Below are positions 36,114 through 44,550 of a stretch of DNA of 64,000 nt, one piece after another. The stretch's first letter is position 1. Each line of letters starts with the position of its first letter. A program made the translations under genes and the position numbers. The notes under the pieces were generated by a model. That model did no database searches and was not told where the DNA came from. It was given only the letters and a program-made list of their open reading frames with translations. Source of the DNA: Pseudothermotoga elfii DSM 9442 = NBRC 107921 (GTDB lineage Bacteria; Thermotogota; Thermotogae; Thermotogales; DSM-5069); assembly GCF_000504085.1 (NCBI RefSeq), contig NC_022792.1, forward strand, positions 1,206,001 to 1,270,000, written 5' to 3'.

Positions 36114-36141
36114 TTGAAAAGCAATGTCTGTGTGATATACT
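36114..36141 (+). promoter_or_regulatory. Promoter of the exopolysaccharide cluster
   Basis: TTGAAA (36114-36119), 16 bp, TATACT (36136-36141), 42 bases ahead of the manC start. Confidence 0.65.
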
Positions 36142-36183
36142 AATGTTGTAAGTTAGAGATACAATACAATCAGGAGGCATATA

Positions 36184-37155
36184 ATGAAAACAATAATCTT
36201 GGCTGGGGGAAGCGGGGAACGTTTCTGGCCGTTGTCGACGGTCCAGACACCAAAGCAGTTTCTAACAGTCTTTGGTGAAAAGACATTACTCAGACAGACC
36301 TTTGAAAGACTCTCCTTCAGAGCCAGTCCAAAAGACATATACATAGTGACACACAAAAACTACAAAGAAAAAACCCTTTCTGAAATACCCGAGCTTCCTG
36401 AAGAAAACATCCTCCTTGAACCTTCAAAGAAAAACACCGCACCTGCATGCACTTTTGCAAGCCTGAATTTTCAGAATAACGAAACCATTTTCATAGTTCC
36501 TGCAGATCACTACATACCCCAGACGGAAAAATTCTGGCATTGTGTTGAAAAGGCTCAAAGATTTCTCGAAGATCACGAAGGTATAATTACTTTTGGAATA
36601 GTTCCATCAAGGCCTGAAACAAGTTATGGCTATATAGAAATAGATGAACAGATCGAGCAAGATATATTTTCTGTGAAACTGTTTCGGGAAAAACCAAATT
36701 ACGAAACAGCTGTGGAGTATGTAAATTCAGGAAGTTTTTACTGGAACAGCGGTATGTTCATGTACAAAAAAGATTATTTTGTAGAACAGATGAAAAAACA
36801 TGCGCCGCAGGTAATTGAACCATTTTTAAACCAGACAGATATAGAAAGTGTTTATCAAAAAGTACCATCTGTAAGCATCGATTATGCATTGATGGAAAAA
36901 GCAGATAGAATATACATGGTAAAAAGCGACTTTATCTGGTCTGATGTTGGAAATTTCAAATCATTAAAAGACCTTGGAATAAAAAATTCACCCGGTGTGG
37001 TATTAATAGACAGCAACGCATTTGTTAAAACTACAAAGCCAACGATGGTTATTGGTTTGAAAGACGTAATCGTCGTGGAAACAGAAAACGGCATATTGAT
37101 TGCCGATGAAAAACAACTTGAAAGAATAAAAGAAGGTTTGGGAAAGATTGGGTGA
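36184..37155 (+). CDS. manC: Mannose-1-phosphate guanylyltransferase
   Basis: A 323-residue nucleotidyltransferase. N-terminal LAGGSGERFWPLSTVQTPKQ is the GDP-mannose pyrophosphorylase signature. ILLEPSKKNTAPACTFA, FIVPADHYI and GSFYWNSGMFMY follow. It lacks the C-terminal isomerase domain of bifunctional ManC. It makes GDP-mannose for the glycosyltransferases encoded downstream. Strong AGGAGG ribosome site. Confidence 0.92.
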   Translation: MKTIILAGGSGERFWPLSTVQTPKQFLTVFGEKTLLRQTFERLSFRASPKDIYIVTHKNYKEKTLSEIPELPEENILLEPSKKNTAPACTFASLNFQNNETIFIVPADHYIPQTEKFWHCVEKAQRFLEDHEGIITFGIVPSRPETSYGYIEIDEQIEQDIFSVKLFREKPNYETAVEYVNSGSFYWNSGMFMYKKDYFVEQMKKHAPQVIEPFLNQTDIESVYQKVPSVSIDYALMEKADRIYMVKSDFIWSDVGNFKSLKDLGIKNSPGVVLIDSNAFVKTTKPTMVIGLKDVIVVETENGILIADEKQLERIKEGLGKIG

Positions 37156-37186
37156 AAATGGCATTTCAAACACTGGAGGCCATGTT

Positions 37187-38296
37187 GTGGAAAATAGAGA
37201 TAAGATAAAAGTTTTACAACTGATCACACGATCAGACTGGGCAGGAGGTCAAAAAGTACTTTATTCCATAGTCTATGGTTTGAAAAAGTATTATCCAGAT
37301 CAGTTCGAAGTTGAAGTTGCCTGTGGTCCAGAGAACGGTCAATTGATAGAAGAATTAAAAAAGATAAATGTGAAAGTACATGTCATTCCTGATCTTGTAA
37401 GAGAGATTTCTCCAGTTAAGGATCTGAGGGCTTATTTTCAAATAAAAAGACTCATAAAGGATGGAAAATACGATGTTGTTCACTGTCACTCTTCGAAAGC
37501 CGGTTTTTTGGGAAGAATAGCCGCAAAAAGAGCCGGTGTTAAAAACGTGATCTACACGGTTCATGGATGGTGGGGAATAGAACAGTACAGAGGTTTAAAA
37601 AGAAAACTCCTCATCCTTGCCGAAAGGTTCGCCGCAAAATTCTGTGATAAGATCGTACTGCTGTGCCACAGAGAACTTTTGAAAGCCAAAGAATGGAATA
37701 TAGGAAAAGACTCACAGTACGTTATCATTCCAAACGCTTTGATTCCTCAGCCACCTGCATCCAGAGGAAAACTGAGAAAAGAACTCGGCATACCAGAAAA
37801 CACAAAAATAGTAGGAAACGTGGCAAGACTGGATCCCCCAAAAAATCCTCTCAGGTTTCTTGAAGTGGCAGAGTTGGTTCTCAAAGAAAGAGACGATGTC
37901 GTTTTTGTATGGATTGGTGGAAGCATCGTCGACGACAGTTACGGAAAACTCGTACAAAAATGGCTCGACGAGCATCCGGATGTGGCAAAGAAAGTGTATT
38001 TTCTTCCTTTCAGAAAGGACGCTGTGGAACTCATGGCAGATTTTGATGTGTTTCTGCTCACCTCCGATTCTGAAGGAATGCCGCTTGTGGTACTTGAAGC
38101 GTTAAACCAGGGAGTACCCGTTGTGAGCACAGATGTAGGATGTGTGGGAGAGATGATAGACAGCGTTTATTCAAAAAAAGAGGATCTTGCATTAAATCTC
38201 CTCAAGATACTGAATGAAAACGACTATGTAAGTCATAGATATAAAGAGATATACGACAGGTTCATAGAAAATCATATATCGATCTATAGGAAGTGA
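37187..38296 (+). CDS. Glycosyltransferase, GT4 family
   Basis: A 369-residue GT-B enzyme: N-terminal KVLQLITRSDWAGGQKVLYS, donor domain with IVGNVARLDPPKNPLRFLE and the EX7E block SDSEGMPLVVLEALNQGVPV. The GTG at 37187 was chosen because GGAGG lies 7 bases upstream; a TTG at 37148 overlapping manC has no ribosome site. Cytoplasmic face, exopolysaccharide repeat-unit assembly. Acceptor and donor unknown. Confidence 0.9.
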   Translation: MENRDKIKVLQLITRSDWAGGQKVLYSIVYGLKKYYPDQFEVEVACGPENGQLIEELKKINVKVHVIPDLVREISPVKDLRAYFQIKRLIKDGKYDVVHCHSSKAGFLGRIAAKRAGVKNVIYTVHGWWGIEQYRGLKRKLLILAERFAAKFCDKIVLLCHRELLKAKEWNIGKDSQYVIIPNALIPQPPASRGKLRKELGIPENTKIVGNVARLDPPKNPLRFLEVAELVLKERDDVVFVWIGGSIVDDSYGKLVQKWLDEHPDVAKKVYFLPFRKDAVELMADFDVFLLTSDSEGMPLVVLEALNQGVPVVSTDVGCVGEMIDSVYSKKEDLALNLLKILNENDYVSHRYKEIYDRFIENHISIYRK

Positions 38297-38407
38297 TCGA
38301 TTGATGGAGGGTTTATCAATCAAGAGAGGATATTCATCCAACAGTATGTTTGACACATTCTTGGCAAAAATTGTCTTGGTAAGTTATATTTCGGAGGTGT
38401 AAATCTC

Positions 38408-39490
38408 GTGATAGTTATAAACGGAAAATTTCTTCTTCAAAACATAACAGGCACGCAACGTGTAGCATTCGAACTTCTGAAAAAGATGGACGAATATTAC
38501 AGCCATTTCAATGATAAGATAGTAGTTGCAGTTCCCAATAGAGAAAAAATTCCTGAAAATTTGTGCTTGAAAAACATCTTATTGATTCCAATAGGCAATC
38601 TTAAAGGATCTTTATGGGAGCATATAAATCTTGCAAGATTTGTACAAAAAAACGATGCAATCTGTTTCTCGTTCTCAGGTGCCTTTCCATTGTTTGTGAA
38701 AAGAGGGGTTTATTATTTGCATGATATTCATCCTATCCAATATAAGCAATACTTCTCAAGAAGATATAGCATATATCAAAAAATCATTGTCAATCATGTC
38801 TCAAAAGCTAAAGATATATTCGTTTTGACTAACTCTGAACATACTAAGTTAAACATACTGCGGTGGTTTCCGTCCTTAAAAGAGAGAATTTCCATAGTAT
38901 ATCCTGGTTGGGAACATACAAAGCGATACAACTTAAGTGATGAAGTTTGCGTAAAATGGGGAGTTAAGAAACATCAATATTACGTGGTCTTAGCCACTTT
39001 AACAAAACATAAAAATCTTGAAATAGTATTGAAAGTTGCCTCTGAAGAGAAGGATAAGATATTTGTGATTATTGGCCAAAAGCCAAGTAATCAAGTCTTA
39101 AGATCTTTGAATTTACAGGTAAATACTATCGATCAAAAAAATATCATTTTTACAAATTATATAAATGATGAAGGGGTATTTTCACTTATTAAATATGCAA
39201 AGGCAGTCATAGTTCCTTCTATTTTCGAGGGTTTTGGATTGCCAATATTGGAAAGTTTGTCACTACAAACACCCGTGATAGCCTCTAAAATAGAGGCTTT
39301 TCAAGAATTGTTCTCTGATGTTGTTACATTCTTTGATCCATTCAATGTATCAAGCTTAAAAGAAGCACTCGAGAATTTAAAATTCGATGAAGATAAAGCC
39401 AAAAATCTTCTCGAAAAATACTCATGGGAAAGAGCTATTTTATCTCTAATAAAGGTATACAAAATTATGAGAGAGCACAATTATTTCTGA
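38408..39490 (+). CDS. Glycosyltransferase, GT4 family
   Basis: A 360-residue GT-B enzyme opening with VINGKFLLQNITGTQRVAFE, a pattern of mannosyl/fucosyl transferases in polysaccharide clusters. Donor-site block is PSIFEGFGLPILESLSLQTPV. GTG start with GGAGGTG upstream. More AT-rich than the gene before it. Confidence 0.9.
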   Translation: MIVINGKFLLQNITGTQRVAFELLKKMDEYYSHFNDKIVVAVPNREKIPENLCLKNILLIPIGNLKGSLWEHINLARFVQKNDAICFSFSGAFPLFVKRGVYYLHDIHPIQYKQYFSRRYSIYQKIIVNHVSKAKDIFVLTNSEHTKLNILRWFPSLKERISIVYPGWEHTKRYNLSDEVCVKWGVKKHQYYVVLATLTKHKNLEIVLKVASEEKDKIFVIIGQKPSNQVLRSLNLQVNTIDQKNIIFTNYINDEGVFSLIKYAKAVIVPSIFEGFGLPILESLSLQTPVIASKIEAFQELFSDVVTFFDPFNVSSLKEALENLKFDEDKAKNLLEKYSWERAILSLIKVYKIMREHNYF

Positions 39491-39513
39491 TCTCTTCGAG
39501 GAGGTTTTAAAAA

Positions 39514-40809
39514 ATGAAGATCAAAACACTTATTTCACCAATAGTGATTACACCCTTGATATTTTTAAGTCAATTTTTTATATGGTTATTAACTTTTGAG
39601 AGACTTAAAAATACTGTCCCCGGATTAGAAAGTGTTTCTTACCATTTAACAGCTTCTGCTTTTCTTAAATATATGCTCTTTTTTGGATTCCTATACTTCT
39701 TCATAATATTAGGGTTCTTTTCGATTAAAAATATACAAAAATTGAGAGTTAGAAATGCCCAACATTCAGCGCAATGTATTAAATTGTCTAATATTTTTTT
39801 AATACAAATTGCAGACTTATTACTTCTCCTTGTGTTGATTTCAGAAATAATTAATTTTTACATTATGTGGGATTTACTCAAAAAACCAACAATATTGTTT
39901 TCACAAGGACTTGGTTTAGCTAATCTTGCTTATGTGACTTTACAGGATGAAAGCAATTGGTTTAGAACCTTTTATAATTTCCTTCCAATAGTTGTGGGCA
40001 TATATACTTATTTTCTTTCAAGTCTGCCGGCAGAAAGATATAACCTTACAAAAAAAAGGCTCAAAATAAAGCTTGTAATCTCTTTCATAGTATCTATGAT
40101 GCTTTTTTTTAGGGGTGCCAGGCAACTAACAATTGTTATTTTGTTAGTATTTGTCGCTTTATATGCCAAATATAAAATAGGTTTTAACAAGAGAATAAGT
40201 ATCAAACTAATACTATCTTTGGTTATACTACTTTTATTCTTAATAGTATTTTCCGAAATACTTCGTTTTGGCGTTTTAAACGCAACAAGAAGGGATATAG
40301 GATTATTTTCATTAGAAAATATCTCAGATGTCATTAAATATATTTTGGTCGCCTATTTAGGTAAGAATGTAAATAACGCGATGATCATTTTTGATAGTAA
40401 CCCTACTTATTCTATGTTTGGCACAGGTAGTAGATTGATATATAGCATCATTGAAAAAATAGTATCTCCTCCACATTTTACTCCATCATACTATCTTGGT
40501 CCTCATGGAACTGTAGATTTTACAGCACTGACTTGGGAAGACTGGGGATGGGGTGGGCTTATTGTGATTTCCTTAATAGGTTTCCTTATAGGGTTTTCAT
40601 ACAAAATGTATTTGATTACGAGAACCAGTTTTTTCTGGAATTTGTTATATTCGATAGTCTATCCCGGGACTTTTTCTTGCATAAGAATAAATTACTTTTT
40701 CTTAAACGTATTTATATATCCATTTATCATTTTAATGTTCTCATGGGTTATTGAACAATCCTTTCGCAAACACAATAAAATATTTCAATTCAATAAGGAG
40801 GTGCTTTGA
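39514..40809 (+). CDS. Wzy-like oligosaccharide repeat-unit polymerase
   Basis: A 431-residue integral membrane protein with about ten hydrophobic segments and a large extracytoplasmic loop between about 285 and 345 (SPPHFTPSYYLGPHGTVDF). The loop layout, very AT-rich DNA and place among glycosyltransferases point to an O-antigen/exopolysaccharide polymerase. Sequence is poorly conserved in this family, so the call rests on topology and context. GAGGAGG ribosome site. Confidence 0.75.
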   Translation: MKIKTLISPIVITPLIFLSQFFIWLLTFERLKNTVPGLESVSYHLTASAFLKYMLFFGFLYFFIILGFFSIKNIQKLRVRNAQHSAQCIKLSNIFLIQIADLLLLLVLISEIINFYIMWDLLKKPTILFSQGLGLANLAYVTLQDESNWFRTFYNFLPIVVGIYTYFLSSLPAERYNLTKKRLKIKLVISFIVSMMLFFRGARQLTIVILLVFVALYAKYKIGFNKRISIKLILSLVILLLFLIVFSEILRFGVLNATRRDIGLFSLENISDVIKYILVAYLGKNVNNAMIIFDSNPTYSMFGTGSRLIYSIIEKIVSPPHFTPSYYLGPHGTVDFTALTWEDWGWGGLIVISLIGFLIGFSYKMYLITRTSFFWNLLYSIVYPGTFSCIRINYFFLNVFIYPFIILMFSWVIEQSFRKHNKIFQFNKEVL

Positions 40810-41898
40810 GTGAAAGTTTTAGTAATATCATCAATTCCTTGGAGTAATTCTAATAGAGGAATTGATATTCTCTGCCAAGCACTTGCTGAAGAAGGGCACA
40901 GTGTGACGCATCTTGTTTTTCCTGTGTACAGAATGAAAAAAAACACAAAATTCCCTTCAAACAAGCCCGTACAACAAATATATGCCAACAGTATTTTAAT
41001 TCCCTATGATGATAACTCAATGTTTTGGCTTCCGAAAATTGCTATGAAATTAACTCACTGTAATCACATTAGAAGTGTTAAGAATATTAATTTTAACTCA
41101 TATGATCTCGTAGTTATAGAATCAGGAAAGCCTTTGTTTTTAGTTGATATTATACCCCAAAATGTGAGTTTAATATACAGGCAGTCTGATCCTGTGTGGG
41201 TCTTAATGAAGAGTAAGTACTTAAGGAAACTAGAAGAAAGGGCTATAAAAAAATCCGACCTAGTGCTTATTGTAAGAGATATATTCCTTAATTATATAGA
41301 CCCTGGTTTTCGAAACAAGGTATTTACTTGGAAAAATGGTTTTAGTGCACCAATCCCTAGAAAAATGGATAATCCATATTGTTCAAATGGCTTAAAAAAA
41401 GCTGTTTACGTAGGTTTTACCCCTATTGACTACAAAACCCTTGAGCATATTTCTTCAGTCCATTCAGATGTAGAATTTCATATAATTGGTAATTGCCTTT
41501 CTTATTTTGAAAAGAGAGAACTTAGAAAGAAAAAAAATATCTTTATTCATGGATACATGACGCCTGAAGATTATTTGCCATATGTAAAACATGCGGATTT
41601 TGCAATTGTTCCTTATAATAGAAAAAAAGAAGCTTTCAAGTTTATAGGTTTAAACAGTAAATATCTCTTATTCATGTACTTTAATCTTCCAATTGTTTCC
41701 TACAAACCAGGCTTGGTTGAAGAATTTGGGGATTTACCAGTACTTTTTGCGGAAGATATTGATGAATTTTCCAAACAAGTTGAAACTGCCAAAAGAATTG
41801 GAAAGATCGATTATAACATTGATTTTGATTACTATTCCTACGAAGGTAGAAAAAAAGAATTGCTTGAAATTTTGGAAAAAGCAAGAATAATAGGATAA
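40810..41898 (+). CDS. Glycosyltransferase, possibly GumK-like
   Basis: A 362-residue GT-B-like protein starting VLVISSIPWSNSNRGIDILCQALAEEGH. The middle has LIYRQSDPVWVL and FTWKNGFSAPIPRK, and the donor half KHADFAIVPYNRKKEAFKFIGLNSKYLLFMYFNLPI. This recalls GumK-type (GT70) enzymes but the match is by memory. GTG start directly abuts the polymerase stop. Confidence 0.7.
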   Translation: MKVLVISSIPWSNSNRGIDILCQALAEEGHSVTHLVFPVYRMKKNTKFPSNKPVQQIYANSILIPYDDNSMFWLPKIAMKLTHCNHIRSVKNINFNSYDLVVIESGKPLFLVDIIPQNVSLIYRQSDPVWVLMKSKYLRKLEERAIKKSDLVLIVRDIFLNYIDPGFRNKVFTWKNGFSAPIPRKMDNPYCSNGLKKAVYVGFTPIDYKTLEHISSVHSDVEFHIIGNCLSYFEKRELRKKKNIFIHGYMTPEDYLPYVKHADFAIVPYNRKKEAFKFIGLNSKYLLFMYFNLPIVSYKPGLVEEFGDLPVLFAEDIDEFSKQVETAKRIGKIDYNIDFDYYSYEGRKKELLEILEKARIIG

Positions 41899-42108
41899 GC
41901 CTTTATTCAAAACACTTTGAAAAGTAAGGTTTGGCTTTGAAAAGCAATTACCTTCACCAACCTCTTTCCAACAGAAAAAACCTGCCCTCTGGTATCTTCA
42001 TAACCAAAAGATTGAAAATACACAAAGTTCAAAGTTGATCTCACAACCATTTTGCTGGCGTTCAGGGATAAATGTTTTTCTTTGCTGTTCAGAAACTTTG
42101 GCAAATGA

Positions 42109-42134
42109 AAAACCCCCTTCGAAAAGGGGGTTTT
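42109..42134. terminator. Bidirectional rho-independent terminator
   Basis: AAAACCCCCTT / AAGGGGGTTTT with a 4-base loop; symmetric A and T tails. It separates the plus-strand glycosyltransferase (stop at 41898) and the minus-strand sigma-like gene (stop at 42150). The 41899-42108 stretch shows no supported gene. Confidence 0.9.
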
Positions 42135-42149
42135 GCTTTCAATCTTTAT

Positions 42150-42518
42150 TCACATGTACTGTTCTAAAATATCTTCTTCCATAAAACAAAGCTGCATTTT
42201 TCTGTCTTTCAAAAACGTAAATGGGCTGTTGTTACTCCACGGTGCATATTCTCCGTTCATCATAGATTTCAATTTGTATCTGATCACTTTTTCCAAATAA
42301 CCTTCAAAAGAACCTTTTTCAGGCTGCCAGATATTGTATGCATAGATAAACAAATACTGTATTGTCTGGTACAAATCATTCCATGAATCAATCTTATAAC
42401 AATACTTTTTCCAGAACTCTTTACAGATCTTTTTCAGCAAAGGCTGGTATTTTTCAAAATACTCTTCAAAAGAGGAGGGATGACCCCTCCTCGTTCTTAT
42501 GCTGCCTGCTTTTTCCAT
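42150..42518 (-). CDS. Sigma-factor-like protein with region 2 only
   Basis: A 122-residue protein. Residues about 15-90 (SFEEYFEKYQPLLKKICKEF, DSWNDLYQTIQYLFIYAYNI, KGSFEGYLEKVIRYKL) follow the sigma-70 region 2 pattern, but no region 4 helix-turn-helix follows. Size and content recall RsoA, the region-2 subunit of the two-part Bacillus SigO factor. The start overlaps the upstream gene by 22 bases with no separate ribosome site; a GC-rich hairpin lies just inside the coding sequence. Function inferred. Confidence 0.6.
   Translation of the reverse strand: MEKAGSIRTRRGHPSSFEEYFEKYQPLLKKICKEFWKKYCYKIDSWNDLYQTIQYLFIYAYNIWQPEKGSFEGYLEKVIRYKLKSMMNGEYAPWSNNSPFTFLKDRKMQLCFMEEDILEQYM
42472..42492 (-). 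terminator. Hairpin between hypothetical and sigma-like genes
   Basis: Minus strand GAGGAGGG-GTCAT-CCCTCCTC followed by TTTT, a perfect 8-bp stem five bases after the stop of the 42497-42742 gene. It could be an attenuator reducing expression of the sigma-like gene, inside whose first codons it lies. Confidence 0.6.
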
Positions 42519-42742
42519 AAAGTTTGGTTTAGGAAATCCACTAAATTGTCGATCATGAAATCAAGGACATAATCAAGGACAATATCTGGTATAGGCAGCC
42601 TTATGTTGAAATCATCCAGAAAATCGAAAACCATTTTTTTGACTTCCTCTTTCTTGTTTACTCCATCTTTTGGCCTTTCTACAAGAAACACTCCCAAAGA
42701 CACGATCCTTCCAATAATTTGAAAAGTCTCAAACAGATTCAT
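42497..42742 (-). CDS. Hypothetical 81-residue protein
   Basis: Small protein with an N-terminal hydrophobic stretch (FQIIGRIVSLGVFLVE), a charged middle and a C-terminal helix rich in I, V, D and L. I do not recognise the family; the layout is holin-like. AGGAAGTGATT precedes the ATG. It lies between DUF2922 and the sigma-like gene in a clear four-gene minus-strand unit. Confidence 0.65.
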   Translation of the reverse strand: MNLFETFQIIGRIVSLGVFLVERPKDGVNKKEEVKKMVFDFLDDFNIRLPIPDIVLDYVLDFMIDNLVDFLNQTLWKKQAA

Positions 42743-42754
42743 TCAATCACTTCC

Positions 42755-42964
42755 TCAGAGTAAGTTGAAAAATTCATTAGAGGTTGTTTCTACTATCGCT
42801 GCTCTGTCTTTTACATAAGTACTTGGCACTACTCCAAGGCTTATGAACGTATCCATTGCATCTGAAACTTGCTGGCTTGTTAGATCTTCTTTTGGTGACT
42901 GGATAGTTATCCTTCTTCTTTTACCTTCTACTTGGTCCACAAAATCAAGAAACAGCCTTTTCAT
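42755..42964 (-). CDS. DUF2922-family protein
   Basis: A 69-residue protein: KRLFLDFVDQVEGKRRRITI, then VSDAMDTFISLGV, matching the small DUF2922 family often paired with DUF1659 in Firmicutes. Ribosome site GGAGGTG upstream of ATG. Function unknown. Confidence 0.8.
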   Translation of the reverse strand: MKRLFLDFVDQVEGKRRRITIQSPKEDLTSQQVSDAMDTFISLGVVPSTYVKDRAAIVETTSNEFFNLL

Positions 42965-42977
42965 TTTTTACACCTCC

Positions 42978-43172
42978 TTACATAACCTGTGTGGTGACTA
43001 TCAAATAAACTTCCTGGACAGTGTAGTTTGTAAGAGCAGCTATAGTCTGAGCTATTTGCATAGCCTTTGTGGAATCTACAGAATCTTCTACATCGATGTT
43101 GTTTCTGCGCAGGATGGGACGACCTGTTTGTGACAGTTCACCAGTGTTGTAAACAATTCTAAGTTGCTTCAC
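42978..43172 (-). CDS. DUF1659-family protein
   Basis: A 64-residue protein: LRIVYNTGELSQTGRPILRR, then DVEDSVDSTKAMQIAQTIAAL and a C-terminal beta strand (VQEVYLIVTTQV), the DUF1659 pattern. GTG start with AAGGAGGTG. First gene of the four-gene unit. Confidence 0.8.
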   Translation of the reverse strand: MKQLRIVYNTGELSQTGRPILRRNNIDVEDSVDSTKAMQIAQTIAALTNYTVQEVYLIVTTQVM

Positions 43173-43197
43173 TATAACACCTCCTTAAATTTTTTGG

Positions 43198-43213
43198 GAG
43201 CACCCGGGTGTTC
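43198..43213. promoter_or_regulatory. Near-perfect palindrome upstream of DUF1659
   Basis: GAGCACCCGGGTGTTC, 7 of 8 pairs symmetric, GC-rich in an AT-rich context, in the leader of the DUF1659 gene. Just upstream (minus strand) is GTATACTATATAGT, which holds a -10-like TATACT but no clear -35; an alternative sigma factor is conceivable. Confidence 0.45.
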
Positions 43214-43261
43214 TTCCCACTATATAGTATACGAATGAATACGTTATGTAGAATACCCCTT

Positions 43262-43431
43262 CCTTTGAACATCACGGTAAAAATAACGCTTTTCTGGAAG
43301 AAACTCTTTATTCAAGCCTGTCTTGGAACTTAGTTAAGGCTAATGAAGGACAGTAATGTGTTTGTTCTTTATTCATGCCTGTTTCAGCAAACGTACCAAT
43401 CTGGTTAAAATAAAATGTTGTTGGGGATAAC
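43262..43431 (+). repeat. 170-bp direct repeat, copy 1
   Basis: The stretch from CCTTTGAACATCAC to TTGGGGATAACA matches 44551-44720 at roughly 85% by eye, in the same orientation. Longest shared runs include TGGAACTTAGTTAAGGCTAA and TGTTTCAGCAAACGTACCAA. No coding potential is apparent. It occupies most of the 470-bp gap 43173-43642. Confidence 0.85.
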
Positions 43432-43590
43432 ACCAGTAGGGGTAAAAAATAAAAATCTTGAGTATAGGCTTTCTGAACCTGGAAAGATATATTTTGTATG
43501 ATAGAACCTTTTAGTGAATTTCATTGAAGTGACTCTTTATTTTCAGGGGGTTAATGAGATGTTCAAGAGACAAAACATAATCCATATTTG

Positions 43591-43618
43591 TTGTCTAAGG
43601 TACTGAATATGGTATGAT
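43591..43618 (+). promoter_or_regulatory. Promoter of PIN module 1
   Basis: TTGTCT (43591-43596), 16 bp, TATGAT (43613-43618), 24 bases before the antitoxin start. Confidence 0.6.
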
Positions 43619-43642
43619 TAAAAGTAGGATATAGGAGGTGAT

Positions 43643-43933
43643 ATGATGCGTGCAATACGTTATGTAAAAAGTAAAGAAATACGTTCCAACCCTGCTATTT
43701 TGTGGAAAGAAAATGAAACCATCATTACTTCAAATGGAAAGCCTATAGCAATTGTTATTCGTATTGAAAACGATCTTGATATAGAAAGTAATTTAGCCGC
43801 ATTTAGGCAGGTAAAAGCCATGAGAGCAGTTGAAGAAATGAGACTTATTTCAAAACAAAAAAATTTGGATAAACTCAGTGATAAAGAAATAGAAGAGATA
43901 ATCGATGAGGTGCGAAATGAAGGTAGTCGTTGA
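43643..43933 (+). CDS. Antitoxin of PIN module 1 (Phd/RelB-like)
   Basis: A 96-residue protein. The N-terminal YVKSKEIRSNPAILWKENET and VTSNGKPIAIVIRIE-type strand (TSNGKPIAIVIRIE) form a Phd-like DNA-binding fold; the charged C-terminal helix would bind the toxin. Homologous to 54016-54276. GGAGGTGAT precedes ATGATG; the first ATG is used here. Its end overlaps the toxin gene by 17 bases. Confidence 0.8.
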   Translation: MMRAIRYVKSKEIRSNPAILWKENETIITSNGKPIAIVIRIENDLDIESNLAAFRQVKAMRAVEEMRLISKQKNLDKLSDKEIEEIIDEVRNEGSR

Positions 43934-44315
43934 TACTAATGTAATAGTTTCTGGAATATTGAAACCAGGAGGGCTTCCTGCTAAAGTTTTGAATTTAGTG
44001 CTTTCAGGAAAACTATTGATATGTGCTGACAGTAGGATAATTAACGAGTATAGAAATGTGTTGTTGAGAGATAAGTTTGGATTTCCAAAAAAGTTAGTTG
44101 ATGATTTAATTGACTTCATTGAATCCACGGCGATTTTAGTGTCTCCACCGCCGGTTTTGCTGGATTTAATAGATGAAGGTGATTTGCCATTTATAGAAGT
44201 AGCTTTATTCACAAACGTGCCAATAATTACTGGAAACGAAAAGCATTTTCAAGCAATTGATGGTTTAACAATTTATACCCCTAATGACTTTTTAAAATTA
44301 TACAAATCAAGATAA
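43917..44315 (+). CDS. PIN-domain toxin 1 (COG1569 type)
   Basis: A 132-residue PIN ribonuclease. Acidic residues are in VVDTNVIVSG (D6), in the ADSRIINEY segment and in DEGDLPFIEVAL. It belongs to the 'PIN family toxin component' group (TIGR00305-like). The ATG at 43917 with GAGG upstream was preferred to a start at 43905. Homologue at 53609-54013. Confidence 0.85.
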   Translation: MKVVVDTNVIVSGILKPGGLPAKVLNLVLSGKLLICADSRIINEYRNVLLRDKFGFPKKLVDDLIDFIESTAILVSPPPVLLDLIDEGDLPFIEVALFTNVPIITGNEKHFQAIDGLTIYTPNDFLKLYKSR

Positions 44316-44355
44316 ACAGACTCTGCAATTACGCTCTATGTTGGCAAGTTTTAAA

Positions 44356-44532
44356 GTCAACTACCCACCGCTTGTAAAGGCGGAGGCTTGAAAAGCCTTA
44401 GTTGACTACCCTCAGCCACACAAGTGGCTACGTTAGACAGGTCATGACACCCTGGAATGCTGCTCAAGTTCCAGGCTCTGTCGTGCAGGTCTAAACAGTC
44501 CTGAGGGGTGCGGCAGACATAACAAACCTGCC
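44356..44532 (-). ncRNA. Structured omegaRNA-like element, IS605 right end, no tnpB
   Basis: On the minus strand the segment ends in a right-end structure: GTCAACTA (44399-44406) pairs with TAGTTGAC (44356-44363), enclosing AGGCTT/AAGCCT and CCGC/GCGG hairpins. Upstream stems, by plus-strand position: CCCTCAG 44409-44415 with CTGAGGG 44501-44507; AGCCAC/GTGGCT 44414-44429; TTAGAC 44433-44438 with GTCTAA 44489-44494; CCTGGAA 44451-44457 with TTCCAGG 44469-44475. The tail matches the AAGCCTC...GGGTAGTT layout of the element at 24464-24587. No transposase or nuclease gene is attached. Confidence 0.65.
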
Positions 44533-44550
44533 TAAGATTGGGGATGAGTA

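Noticed and set aside
41907-42104. A 65-residue minus-strand frame after the terminator
   Set aside because: It lies downstream of a strong bidirectional terminator, has no ribosome site and no recognisable product.
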